Shown: positions 35,121 through 48,100 of the stretch, piece after piece
Layout: every line of letters begins with the position of its first letter
Numbering within the stretch: the first letter of the stretch is position 1
Position numbers and translations under genes: made by a program
Notes under the pieces: generated by a model
The model's input: the letters and a program-made list of their open reading frames with translations, nothing else
What the model was told of the DNA's origin: nothing
Databases searched by the model: none
Assembly (NCBI RefSeq): GCF_026230105.1
Contig: NC_079482.1
Coordinates: forward strand, 18,786,001 to 18,850,000
Origin: Diorhabda sublineata
Taxonomy: Eukaryota > Arthropoda > Insecta > Coleoptera > Chrysomelidae
Direction of reading: 5' to 3'
Length of the DNA: 64,000 bases

Positions 35121-35169
35121 TAAGTTGACGTTATGCTAACTTTCTGCTAAGTTTCTTGTGCCTTTAGAT

Positions 35170-35830
35170 TTAATACTTAGGAGATCCCTTAATTTAGTTT
35201 TAAGTAAGTTTTTTGCAAGGAAAGGAGCTCGCTATCCCAATGGGTTCAGGGTCTTCCGTAAAGATATTTATCTTATCAGATAGCAGAAGAGCCCTGCAAG
35301 CACTTGAATATTATAAATTAAGTCAAAGCTAGTATCGGACTGCATCGAATCTTTGAAATCATTGGTAGTAAAATGGTACAGAATGACGAAAAAAGCGTGA
35401 CAATTCCATTCACAGGACCACAACCTTTCAAAGGTTTTACAAGAAGCCATCCAGTCATTGTCATGAGTGGGAAAACGAGGAAAAACCAGAAACATATAAT
35501 AAGACTCTAGATCTGAAACAATCGAAAATATTTTGTTCTTATTCTACCAACTGGCATCAAAAAACACTTTCATTGAACAAAGATGGGCTAAGCAGAGGTA
35601 CTGGTATGCTCATTGGACAGTGTCAAGTGAACTGCCATCTGAAGAGTACCGGAGAAACTCCCGACAGCTCTTGTCGTTTCTGTAAGAAACCAAAAGAAGC
35701 CGCTGAGCACCTCCTTTACGAATCCATAGACAAAGACTACGGTACTGAAAAGATAAGGCGCATAGCCCCCAAAAAAGCTCACGTTGCAAAGTCATTGCTA
35801 TCTGATTGGTGAACAGTCCGTGCTACACAA
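35170..35830 (+). pseudogene. Non-LTR retrotransposon RNase H and tail fragment
   Basis: Translation gives degraded RNase H sequence at 35265-35480 (DIYLIR, then SPASTLEYYKLSQS, matching SDSQAALxALxxYKxxS). The post-RNase-H tail follows at 35573-35812: LIGQCQVNCHLKSTGE, CRFCKKPKEAAEHLL (a CxxC...H zinc-knuckle-like module). This C-terminal arrangement is typical of I/R1-type non-LTR elements. The RT domain is absent. Confidence 0.75.
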
Positions 35831-35909
35831 TAGATCGATAGGTCAAAGTTTTAGCAAGGTAGATTCACTTACGAGGATATATTGAAAAATTCTAAGCCTT
35901 CTATAGAAC

Positions 35910-36890
35910 CAAACAAAATTTCAATGTCAAAATATTTTATTACCCAACATACTTCTTTTAATTGGATACATTTATTACAGAAAACCTGCAACGCCTCTAG
36001 ACCTTTCAAAAAAAATGTTTCTTTTTGCTCTGCTACGACCTTTTAAACTTTTTTTCAGTTAAGGAAAGAGATGATAGTCGGACGGAGCCAAATCTGGTAA
36101 ATAAGACGGGTGTTCTAGTAATTCAAACCCTAAATCACGAATTTTTTGCATGGCAGCATGAGATTTTAGTGCTGGAGCGTTGTCCTGCAAAAACAAAACA
36201 CCTTTGGATAGCCTTCGGCGTCTTTTCCCCAATTAATTTTTTCCTGTAGAATGGTCAGTAATGTCGAATAGTGAAATCCAGTTATTGTTCTACCCTTTTC
36301 CAAAAAATCAATCATAATTACTCCATGGCAATCCCAAAAAACTGAAGCAAGAACTTTTCCTGCAGATTTTTGGACACGAAACTTCTTAGGTCTTGGTGAA
36401 CCAGAGTGTCGCCATTCCATCGATTGTTGCTTTGTTTCTGGATCGTAGAAATGTACCCAAGTCTCATCCATAGTAACAATTCGGTTTAAGAAGTCTTCAT
36501 CGTTTTCAAATCGAGCACAGATCGAATGCGATGCTTTTGAACAACATTCAAACATTTGGGTATGCAATTTTTCTCATGACCAAATTGACGTGAACTATAT
36601 GATGAACGCGTTCGTATGAAATATTCAGTGCTTCAGATATACGTTTTAGCCCAATTCGACGGTCTAATAAAACCATGTTATGAAGTGCATCTATATTTTC
36701 GGGGACTGACACAGAAACTGACCTTCCCGATCGGTCATCATCTTCAATGGAAAATTTACCTCTTTTAAAGCTTGCTGTCCAATTTTTCACGGTCGCATAC
36801 GAAGAACATTGATCACCAAAAGAGGGAAATAGTGAAAAATTTTTTGTTAACGTCAACAATTTCAAAGTAACATATGAAATTGGTGCATTA
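35910..36890 (-). pseudogene. Mariner transposase, relatively well preserved relic
   Basis: Minus-strand frame 36865-36548 gives the N-terminal HTH (ATVKNWTASFKRGKFSIEDD, RIGLKRISEALNISYERVHH). Frame 36567-36166 gives the catalytic core: IVTMDETWVHFYDPETKQQS with the first Asp, RPKKFRVQKSAGKVLASVFW followed by DCHGVIMIDFLEKGRTI with the second. A third frame gives HPSYLPDLAPSDYHLFP (36040-36100). Only about three frame changes and few stops are needed, so this is among the younger mariner copies here. The C-terminal part near 35960-36030 is degraded. TIRs not identified. Confidence 0.85.
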
Positions 36891-37685
36891 ATGAAAGTGA
36901 AGATAAACTTATGATAAGCTACCAGTATCCTTTAAAATGGTTTAACAAAACTGAGCTTTCAAACTTCTCTTAGGAATCAGGAGAGTAGGCAAACTATATT
37001 TCCTAATTTGCATCTTCGTAAAGTTTCATTTGCTTCGCAGTAATTAAGAGTAGAAGTTATGAAATACTTGTACAGATTAATTGGTAGGTATACACTGTGA
37101 AATAATGTAGAAGTGTTTATATCATAATATGAAAATTATGTTTGAAGTTATAAGCTTAAAAACTATTTTTATGAATAGTTTAATCCAGAACTCCAGGTAA
37201 ACCCTTTTTGAAAAACTACTTTCACAAATTAAATTTGTTTGTATGACTTCTACATTGTTTTAAAATAAAATATTTTAATGCCTATATGTGTGAAATATGT
37301 ATAATTATGAAAAATTGATAAAGCATTTGTACACTCCCTTTATAAAATTCCAATTATTGTCCCATACAGTGATGGAAAATATTCTGTGCAATATAGAAAT
37401 TACAATGTTGTGAAAATTTGTTAAAGAGAATTTGTCTTTGTTCATTTACAATTGTACTATATGATGTATTGATGAAGTTTTGTGTGAGATAAAAAATGAA
37501 AATAGTCCATTGGGAATCAGTCATGTTATATAACTAATTTATTCTTTTTCGTTTACGAGAATTGGCCAATTCCTCCACTATTAGTCGGATTATTAAAAAA
37601 ATTGCAAAATGTGATTGTATTCACTGTATTCAAGCGAAGAAAACGAAATTTCTTCAAAATCATATTGTTTATGAATGAATATCAC
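36891..37685. other. Unannotated stretch
   Basis: No recognisable coding or RNA feature; AT-rich. Confidence 0.45.
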
Positions 37686-37689
37686 TCAA

Positions 37690-38300
37690 TAAGTCGTGTG
37701 ACTGACACATAGATGGCGCTGCCATTGTCAAATTTATATGACGTTCATGAAGTACCAACTTTCTAAAGACTATGTGTAAAATTTCATGACAATTCGATTA
37801 GTCAGGAAAAAGTGACAGCCATTTATATGAAGCTATTTTTGTTATTTTCAAAACAATTTCGTGTGTTAATTTGTCATTGCTTCTTGGTGGAAAAAAATAT
37901 TGTACAAGCTCAATAATAGCTTCAAAAGTGTTATTAGGACTCTATTTCATCCAAAAGAACCATTTGTTTTTGGTTTGCTGAATTTGAACGAGGTCGTATA
38001 GATACCGATGATGGTGAAAGTTCTGGTCTCTAAGTAAACAACTGAGTATTAACCCCAAAAAAATTAACATTTGCATGAGAAGATCAGAATATTACACCAA
38101 AAGGCTTTTGGGATTAATAGAAATTTAATGGGAAATTAATATTCTCACCTCCTGTTAACTTTGAGGAGATATTGTTTTACTGCTAAAAATAAACGTGAGG
38201 TTCAAATTTATTTGAAAAAAACTTTTGATGATAGACTTGGAATGATCAAGTAGTTTCTCAGACCACCAAATTTACTTTCGAATGATCTTGTGCTTTGTAA
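37690..38300 (+). pseudogene. Mariner N-terminal fragment with leader
   Basis: TAGATGGCGCTGCCATTGTC at 37712 and the following leader resemble a mariner 5' region. CFWFAEFERGRIDTDDGESS (37966-38025) is the end of the mariner HTH domain, and ENIKKVHK-like sequence may follow. Further downstream only remnants are visible and the catalytic domain is missing. Confidence 0.55.
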
Positions 38301-39048
38301 TCATTTAAAATAAGATGTTTATTGACATGGCTCTGGAAAAGTTTACAAGTCTTAAGAAATTAAGTACTTTGTAGTACAATTACAACTGAATAGCGTGAGG
38401 TTATCTCTTGTATGTAACAATAATCTTTTTAAATCAATTAATCATCAATTATAAAATCGTAGAGTTGACGTACACATCACCACTCTTGTTTTGTTGCTGA
38501 TTGATTCGATATTAATAATATTAGAGATTATACAAAGAATTGAGTGGAAAGCCAGAGGAACAAATTTTATATTGAAACGCCTACCTCCTATAAAAATTTT
38601 CAATACTCGATGGAGCTTATCGTAAAATTAAAATGAAAACAGATTTGTATAAATCTCATTTCCAAGAAAAATATATGTTGAATATTATATTATGGTGTAA
38701 ATCAAACCAGAATTTATGGTTTATCTGTAATATGGAAGGTCGATGATCTAGTTTTGGTCTTTGGAAAACCAGCTGAAATGAGTTAAATATATATGTCAGT
38801 TTGTTTTTCAAATTTATGTTTGTAATTTGCTATTAAACATAACGATGAAATATTAATTTTTCAAAAGTAAAAGCAGATGAAATACTGTATTGGAAAACTG
38901 ATTTTTTTATGATAGTCCAAAAATTTATTTATGTTTTATGGTGCTACATCTAATGTCATTATATCACTTTATTTACACCTAAATAAAAAAAGACATCTTG
39001 GATTATGAACTTGAAGTTTATAAATTGTTAAATGTTCATATAACTTAC
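38301..39048. other. Intronic stretch downstream of the last TRIO exon seen
   Basis: No exon, RNA or transposon domain recognised. Confidence 0.45.
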
Positions 39049-39148
39049 CTTATCGGAGTCTGTAGTATTACCCGAGCCAAAGGAAGTCAAAGAATTCCTA
39101 TCTAAATTTTCGACGCTTTCATCTAAAGAATTGCATTCTTCCATATCC
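39049..39148 (-). CDS. trio: TRIO exon: Ser/Asp-rich linker after PH1
   Basis: The exon is 100 bases, acceptor TTTTGTTTCAG, donor GTAAGTTA. With one base from the previous exon it encodes DMEECNSLDESVENLDRNSL and ends with GSGNTTDSDK. The terminal DSDK matches the end of the equivalent linker in vertebrate TRIO just before the SH3 domain. It ends in phase 0. Confidence 0.88.
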
Positions 39149-42100
39149 CTGAAACAAAATATTTTTTTAATAAAAATAACAATGTAAAAACCGAAATAAT
39201 AATAGAAGTAGAATCATTTTGATTAACAAAGCTTACAGCAAAGTTAAATCGTTTAATTAAATAGTAATTCGAGACTATACAGAGAGAGATAATCACCATG
39301 AGGTTGATAACATTTATAATAAGATATTGTGATATTTTATAAACTGGATTTATCGCTGTAAGCAATATACCAACGTACAAGGAGACGCGTTTGTAGCTAC
39401 ATCTAAATATGACAGTAACATTATTGCCTTGCAACATTAACAAGAAATCAGATGTGGAAGAGAAAATTATTCAACAGTTTTCATGGAAAAAAAATTTTAA
39501 GACGTTATAACAAAACGGCCACTAAAAATTGCACTGTCTGACCAAGTTATCATCTTCAGAGACTGAAGGTAAACAGTTTATCTTCAGTCTCTGAAGACGA
39601 TAACTTGGTTATCAAAACGCGCGTCAGACAATGTAATTATAAGTGTTGATGTATAATCAAAATAATCAAGTTTTAAAATTTTGTCTTATCAAAGAAATCT
39701 TACTTCTCCATTGATAACCCCAGCAAATAAATGTCAATCCTTAGAAAACTCTCTGTGAAGTTGTAAGGTTCTTTATATTTTTAAAGAGATATGCAAGAAT
39801 AATTGCAACCACTATAAAGGTAAACATTATGGAACCTTCCATTCTTCATATCATCTAAAATTTAAAATGCAATAGATCCCCATAACACTTGAATCAATCC
39901 TAATTTAACTTTTTGTACTTCTCTACTAATGAGTTGCTATCTTGTTAAAGAAGTTTCGGTTGCTAGTGAAATTGTATAAGATATAAAAATTGGAATAAGT
40001 CTTACGACATTTGCCAACCAGAAAGTTTCAACAATTTCAATTATTTAGGAGTGCTTATTTGAAGATTGCAGCTAAACACATCAACTTTGCGTTGTTAAAA
40101 TTTTAATATTGATTTATTGTAATCTGTAGGATTTTATTATACCAAATAAGGACCACAATAAATAATTCCGATATTTCAATTGGTTATTTATAATACAAAC
40201 GGAAGCAAACCTAAATCTGACACCTAGAAGACATTACTTATTATTGGTTAAAAAGCTTAATTATTAAATGGAACAGAGATCTCGATACTTTATCATTAAA
40301 TATGCTTATATGGTCAAATGAATATACATGTTTGTTATAAAAAAAAACTAAAGAAGAAATAATAAGTAAATTAGATAAATAAGTCTTCTAATATCGTCCT
40401 CATCTGTTTTATGATTGCATTCTTAAAATTGTTTAGGGAAATAATCCTAAGGGACCTTTTTCCCAAATTGTGGCATGAGAAATTTCCTTTTAAGCGTTTA
40501 ACAACTTGTGAAGTGCTTAATTTGTTAACCCAAACCAAACCAAATTCTAATAATGTTAACTAACCTCATTGCGGTATTCCCAGTACTTTTGAATGTTAGA
40601 AATGACCTACAGGTGAACTAGGTAGCAAGAAGAAAATAAGCAATCGAAATATATGAACTACTCAACAAACAGATGACATCAAATAAATATAGTTATTACA
40701 TTTGTCTAATTGAAAAATTCATTTAGTGCACATATTGCACTCCTACTTCAATAGTGCCATATCCCGAAAAAATTTAAAATTGACATTTTCCGTCCAATAT
40801 ATGCTTTAAGATGATTTTTACACTATTTAATAGTGCCATATCATGAGTTCCTTGCGACTATATGCACCATGAAATATGCAGTAACCTCACTTCTTCAAGA
40901 GATCTCACAAAAATAATGCCATAAACCACACTGATTTTTATAATATAAAAAATCTTCAGATGCAGATCAGCAACAACTTTGATTGATATAATTGGAAAGC
41001 GAGTTTTATCTTTAAATATAAAAGTCGTGAGAAACGAGAAGTAAAAACCGTTTTCCTTTCAGTTGAAAACCTTATATGAGAGTTGGTTATAAGAAAAATG
41101 ACTAATTTGGTTCTGATCCCGTTCTACACGACTAAACCAAAGATTGAGACGCAAACAAAAAGGAAGACTTAATAAGCCAGTGTGATTCCCAAGTCGTACT
41201 TATCAGACTATACTAGATTTGAGAAATTAATTTTTATTCAAAATCCTAGCCCATGTTGCTCAAAATTATTTTGTTTTTTGATGTTGTTCTTCCTTACATT
41301 AAACGGAGATTTACTTAAGTTTAAACACAACTTTTGTGGTCGAATTTTATTTTATTTTGATATTTTTAAAATTTTTTTAGATTAAACTGAAATATGAATA
41401 AAGTCATATTTAGTTTTATTCGCCCTAAATCTTAACTCAAGAAGTCTAAATAAAATTAAGTAGTAGTGCCATTAGAAAAAATCTTTTTAAAACTCTCTGT
41501 AGTCTTTACATCACTTATTAGTAAGGTGACCATATATTTTATTTTAAATCTGGGACGGGAACTTGTAGCGGGGGGTTAGTTAAGTTAAATAACTTAATTA
41601 AGATTTTTCTGATTATTTTTTTATAAAAATTATATATAACAAATAATATTTAAGGAAATGATAAAAATCAGTATTTTTTTTAATCAATCAATTTTTTTTA
41701 ATCAGAATCAGTACAAAAATTTTCATATTTTTCTGAATTATAGATCTTTTTCGATTTGAAGTATTGTATAAAATTCTGTACAATTTTTTTATAATTAACT
41801 TTAATAAGTATATTAAAGAAAATATTCTTTCCCTAGAAGCATTTGTGCCAGGCAGGCAGAAAAAGAACTCTGCTAATTTTTGTAAATTTGAAAATGAGAG
41901 TTCACGATTATTAAAGTGAGAGACCTTTCCAACCCACATTTGGATTGATGCAGTTCGGTTATTTTTCCATTAGGTAATTTTCCTTTCTGTAATGTATAAT
42001 TTCATACAAGCATACTCATCTTATATTTTATTTTCAGATTTTGAATATTGATAAATATTGAAAATATAGACCTTTTCAAAAATGTATATAATATTTATCA

Positions 42101-45100
42101 GTTAAGATATCTTCAAACTGTATGTGCACCGAACTTGGTATGCCTAAATACCAATTTAAATGATTTAGAAAACATTTCATTTACAATCGTTTTTGTATTG
42201 GCTTCCCTGTAAAATTAGCATTCACTATCTAATGACACTATTGAAAACTTCAAATTTGTTTAGTTACATTTTTATTGAATTAATAATTCAGAACTTTTCA
42301 TTGGATACAGCAATTGATCAGATTGTAATTTGATCCAAATCCGAAGTAGACGTTGCCACTATTGGACTAGAACATAATAATTATTAATAATAAATAGAAA
42401 TATGTACTTACCGACTAGATCTTTGGCTATGAGGTTTCAGTTTTGCAGGGCTCTTGGGCAGTGAAAGCGGTAATGCTCCGCTGAAATATGTTTCTTGTAT
42501 AACTTCCCTTAACTTCTTCACCCACAATTGTTTGGTTTCAAGTGAAGAAGCTCTAAGTACAATGCGATAATCAGAAATTGGGGCACGACCAGTCCAAACT
42601 GCAAATTTGCATTCATCGCCTTCCATATGTTCTGTTACTCCCAGTTCAGAAGTCTAAAAAATAACTTTCAATTAACAAACACCATTCATTACACAACTTT
42701 CACAGTATAGTAAATAAAAAATTGATAAATGCAACTAACTCACCATTAATTTGTTTTTGTAGATGTACTTCACTTTCCCAACAGAATCCTTAACTTCTTT
42801 GGTAAATAAGAGATACATTTCGAAAAGGAAAATATGTCGGTCTCTGCCTTTTCTAATTAGTTGTTTTGGATCCCAAACGCTGAAAGCGTCTTGTAGAACT
42901 ACTTCGCCTAACTTGTCCGAGGATATATCACAGCCTTCGAGTAAGGACAAGTGCATTGCGTCGTTTGCTTTTTTGGGAACATTGAGCATTACTTCCAAAC
43001 CATCCTGATAATAAAATTCAACTGTATTAGATCGATGTTGACATCCCTATTGTTTACTAACGACCAATAGATTATATTATGCCTACATGTTTTATCTTCA
43101 TTAGAGTGGCATCACAACATTGATAACTCTTTGATTATATGTAAAAGTGAACATAATTCATTTAGAAGATACAAGATGGGGTAATTTGAATTTCCTTTAA
43201 TGTAAGTTCATTATTTCCCAGCGTACCGATCCCGCAGACCTTCGTGTACCTTGAGGACCTGAGATTTAATAATTTGAGAGCTGATGTAATAGGAGAATTT
43301 ACAGTTAACGAATTATACAAGCAAGATGAAGGAACAGCAATGGGCAACTGCCTATCAACGTTTATGGCTGAACTGTTCATGAGTCGTTTTGAAAAGCAAA
43401 TCAGTCAAGAGTTTCAGTTTTTTCCCAGGATATGGTACAGGTATGTGGATTCATTTTGGAACTCAACTCAAAATATTCATCTATAAAGTTCACCTATAAA
43501 ATAGAGGATAATGGGCAGTTGCCACTTTTACATACTTTAGATACTCTCCATTTCCTAGTACTTCAGTTAATTCACTTGCGATCGAGAGATACAATAAAAA
43601 AAACCCTTATTAAGGATGTAGCTGTACTCAACGATTAAGATAAAATAATTTTAAATAGGTTAGTTAATCATCATAGGTTTAAGAAATCTCTGTGTGAAAC
43701 AATTTTATTCCAAACTCAATATGAAAAACATGGAAAATTTGCTCTGATACCTTTCAATCCTATTTATACAAAAGGATTAAGAGGAATATTTAACAGAATG
43801 GGTTTTAAATTGGTTTATAAATCCAACAATACATTAAAACAATTGTTGGGCAATCTTAAGGATAAAATACCAAATTTGGAAAAGAGTAATATATATAAAA
43901 TTAGCTGTGGTAATCGCGACGGGATTTATTATTTATTTAAAATATGCGAGTCATAATCATAACACAGATATAGCTAATGTAAAATTGTTAAAAAATGTAT
44001 CCAATAGCTTAAATAGGGACAAGAGGCCAATTCCTTACAGCCCACTCTATAGTTTAGTGGTCAAGGAATAAATGTGAAGATTCCCGCTAAGGATGTTCTA
44101 ATAATTATGTGTATAAGTTGTTTGGGATTATCAATTACTGAACTAATATGCATTAGAGGTAAGTAGAGAATGTTTATTGGAGTCATGACTGAATATCCAA
44201 TAACAAACTATAACATACCTTAATTTCTCCTTGACCTTCTTCACAGCAGCTCTGTAAATCTTTCAGCAGCAACTGGTACTTGGTGATTCTCTGAACCGGT
44301 TTAATTAAATAAGCGGCGATGGGATGTTCAACTTTGTGTTTCTTCTGTAGTTCTTCAAAATACCCACCCCCATGTTGCACCAACAGACTATTGCTCTCGG
44401 GTTTATTTTTACAGTAGGTAACATACATATCAAATTTCTGAGCCCATGTTACGAAACAATGCCCAACATCTTCAGGCATCGTTTCATATTTTTCGAGTTC
44501 CTTTAAAAAAATAGAATTATGAAATTCATATATCTCTTCCATATTGCCAAAAATTATGTTTTCTTTGGAATGAAGCGAAGCGGTGACTGTTGAGGAATTT
44601 CTCATTTCGTCGAGGAAACAAGTTATGCAAGTTTCCAAATCTTTGACGTAGGTACGTTCCGTTTGTAACAATTCGGCCATGATAAATCTAAAAATTAATT
44701 AGTTGCATTGTTATTGGAATTGATATGAAATTCAATCATGATACAATTTGTTGTTGGTTACTTACTCTTTTCTTCTAGCAGACCTCCTTTTCTCCTCATT
44801 CAATTCTTTCAATTCTTTTGCAGCAGCTTCTTTTACTTTAGCTTCCAAGTTAGGATCAGAATTTCGATCAATGGAAAGTTCTTTCTTTTCACTTTCTTCT
44901 TCTTGGATACCCAAAGTTTCCTCTAGTTGCTGTCGATAATTTTCCATTCGCGAGCTAAAGTTCTTATATCTGTTACAACAGAGAAGTCATATTTCAGTAA
45001 AATATTCAATTAATACCTCTTTTATGAACAGACAACAGAAACAAAGCAAATCCATTCCAATTTATGACACTAATATACTGTATCACAAAGGAATCTCTGA

Positions 45101-48100
45101 AATGGGATATATGTGGACTTGAAGAAAAATAATTATAATATAGGGTTAAATAGATAAGATAAGAGTAGAGCGATGGGTATAAATGAGGTATTTAAGTTGT
45201 AGAATTACAGTAGAGATAACAGAACTAGAAAAAAGGATGAACAACAATAGCAATATCTCTAGCTAAATTGTTATTTTTGTTCTGCTTGTTCCCGTAGAAT
45301 TGAACAAAATGTATGTTTTTTACAACCAGTTCCAATTCTTAGTCAATACCATGAAGCAACATATTTCACACTTTAGATACTGAAAACTAAATTCTGCTTA
45401 TAATCGATAACAAAAATTACAGTTGAGAGAAACTAGTGGTGAATTAGAACACATACCCTTCTACAAAACAAATCTTTATAACTATTTTTGAGTATAATTG
45501 CAGTGTTTGCAGACCTACAACAACTGGTCAATAAGATAGAAGAACAGAGCAAATCAATGGGCCTAAACTTCAATACCAAAAAAAAAAAAAATTATGATTA
45601 TTTCAAGAAACATAAATATGTTTGAAAACGCCATCATAACATTTAACGCAATACCCTTAGAGAGGGTGGATACATTCAAATATCTGGGAATCTGGCTCCT
45701 TGAAGATTGGGCATCAGACAAAGAAATAATATGTCGCATTGAACAAGCCCGAGGTTTCGAAGAGTGCTTACTTGTCCCGATTTTGATCTTAATCTACGAC
45801 TGAGGTTCGTGAAGTGCTACGTTTGGTTAGTGCTTCTCTATAGAATGGAGGGCTGGACATTGAAGACGACTGCGATTAACAAGTTGGTGGCTTTCGAGAT
45901 GTGGCTGCACCGCAGAATCCTTAAGGTGCCTTGGACGGCTAGATTGAAAAACGAATAAATTCTGAGACACATCGGCAAACAACGTGAATTATTTGAATTA
46001 ATTAAGAAGAGACAAACGGCGGACTTAGGACACATTATGCGAAACAACAAATATCAATTTTTGCACTTACTGATCGAAGGTAAAATTGAAGAAAAGAGAG
46101 GGATAGGAAGGAATAAAATATCTTAGCTGCGAAACATCAGGCAGTGGACAGGACTACACAATATACAATCCTTAATACACACCGCAAGAAATAGAGAAGT
46201 GATGGAAAATGTGAACCATTAGTGGATATGCATTAAAAGAAGAAGAAATACAATATTATTAGAATGAGGGAGGCCGGAATGTCACTAAGATAATTTGCTC
46301 GTGGTGTAAATCAAAATGTTACATTGTATTAAAATGTTAGTCCAAATTGTCCAATTAAGAGGTTCGACTACTTAGCTATTGATTCGAATGTCCTCAAATG
46401 ACTATAATAAATCGTCTTATATCCACAAGAGAGTTTTAATCACGTCGCTCAATTGCGAATGATTAGTTAGGTAGGAGCCAGAATGTCAATGTCATCTGTT
46501 TATAGCTAGATAATATTTATAATACGTTTATACAATTCATTTCTAACCCTTCCTTTTATGCCACTTCACTATATACGCAGTCTGGAATACAGCAATGAAA
46601 ACGCGAGTTGGGCCAAGCATGGCATTAAATTGTGCTTAATGACAAGTTCCGATTTTGTTTGTGAGCCTTTGATGGTCGTATAAGAATCAGTCGGATATAC
46701 AAAAACCTCAACCTTGGAGCTCTTACACATAGGCTGCAGATCAGCCTGGTTTTTCATAAACAAAAGCCTCGTTGCAGCTGGTTTTGTCCATGTACTAGAA
46801 CCTGTTCCACTTTCTTTATCTTCATGGGCTGATCAATTCATATACTAAGTTATACAACACGTTTTATGGAAAAAGCTATTATTAATTCCCTATAGTAATA
46901 GCACTACAACATTTTTCCAATTTAATGAATTTAAGATTTGAAATTTAACTCATCACTCTGTTTGAATAAAATAAAAGCTTTCAAATACAATTTTCAACAT
47001 AATGTTGATAAAAAGGTTTCAGGACGCAAAAATGAAATTTCATTTCCTAACATTTCAAAAGAAGCAAAATCTCTTAGGATTAATAATATTCTTTTTCATA
47101 TAATTGAAAATGGAAAAGTTCTTTTTATCGAAAATCCCATTCATTAATACAATATATAAGCAAAAACTTCATTATAAGTAGAAGTTTTTCCTGAATACTC
47201 TCTTCTCATAGAAAGGTTAAGAAGATTTTCTGACAAAAATGAAGCAGGATAATAAAACATGATGAGATCCATTACTAGATTATGATTTATCTTGTACAAA
47301 ATAATTTAGAACAAACTTAAAGATGTTTTATTGGTATAAAAATATAATTACCTATTGTCAACAGCTTCTACCCATTGTTTGATGGAGCATGCGTGAGCGT
47401 GACCTTTTTCTACAAGACTATCAGCAAGTTGAATAAGTAACTTGACTCTTTCCCGAGTTTCCTTGGCAGTTCCTTTAAATTCGTTGTGTTCGCGTAATAA
47501 ACTTTCAGTTTCTTCGATATTGTTGCCGAGATTCGTTGCATGTGTGGTTAGGTAACATTCACCTAGAAGAACATTTTAGGGATAATTTAATGAAAATAAT
47601 TGTCAAAAATTATGGAACCAGTAGATGTTGTAACATAAACATTTCTTATTTTAAATTAGGCAACATTACACAAAGGTAACCCAGACAGACCTACAACCTC
47701 ACAATATCTCACAATTTATATTCTATTCAGCCTAATTTTAAACGAGAACTTATGCGCAGCATAATCATAATGTCGATAAATTTTTCGCAGTTAAAAAATT
47801 AGATTTCTCAAGTATTCATTCGAGCAATAAAAAGATATCTGAAGAAACATTAGTTTACTGCCATTACCTTTCATAGCTACTGTTCAAGCTATGCGACAAA
47901 TGCCAAATACTCATTTGTAGTTTGGTATAGATGGGAAAAGTGGATTTTTGAAAGTATGTGTGTCCATCCAGTCTTCAGAGATAAATGAAAAAGCAGAAAC
48001 AAACTCACGTCAGAGTTATAGGGCATGAGATCACGCATGGCTCTCCAGCTTTCAAGAGAAATTCATGCTAAATAAACATCAGGACTATACGATATACAAT

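Larger units (their letters stand above)
39149..42411. other. TRIO intron with hammerhead-like and hAT remnants
   Basis: The 3.26-kb intron contains the inverted hammerhead-like pair (39531-39640) and a hAT C-terminal fragment (41523-41945). The stretch 39660-41520 has no other recognisable feature. The sequence AATAGTGCCATATC occurs twice, near 40751 and 40829. Confidence 0.6.

Noticed and set aside
44738..44939. Plus-strand frames rich in Ser/Phe/Leu
   Set aside because: They are antisense to the Glu/Lys-rich TRIO exon 44766-44969.
46569..46790. Possible MADF/Myb-like DNA-binding fragment (WTKPAATRLLFMKNQ)
   Set aside because: Similarity limited to a few residues; cannot be separated from chance.
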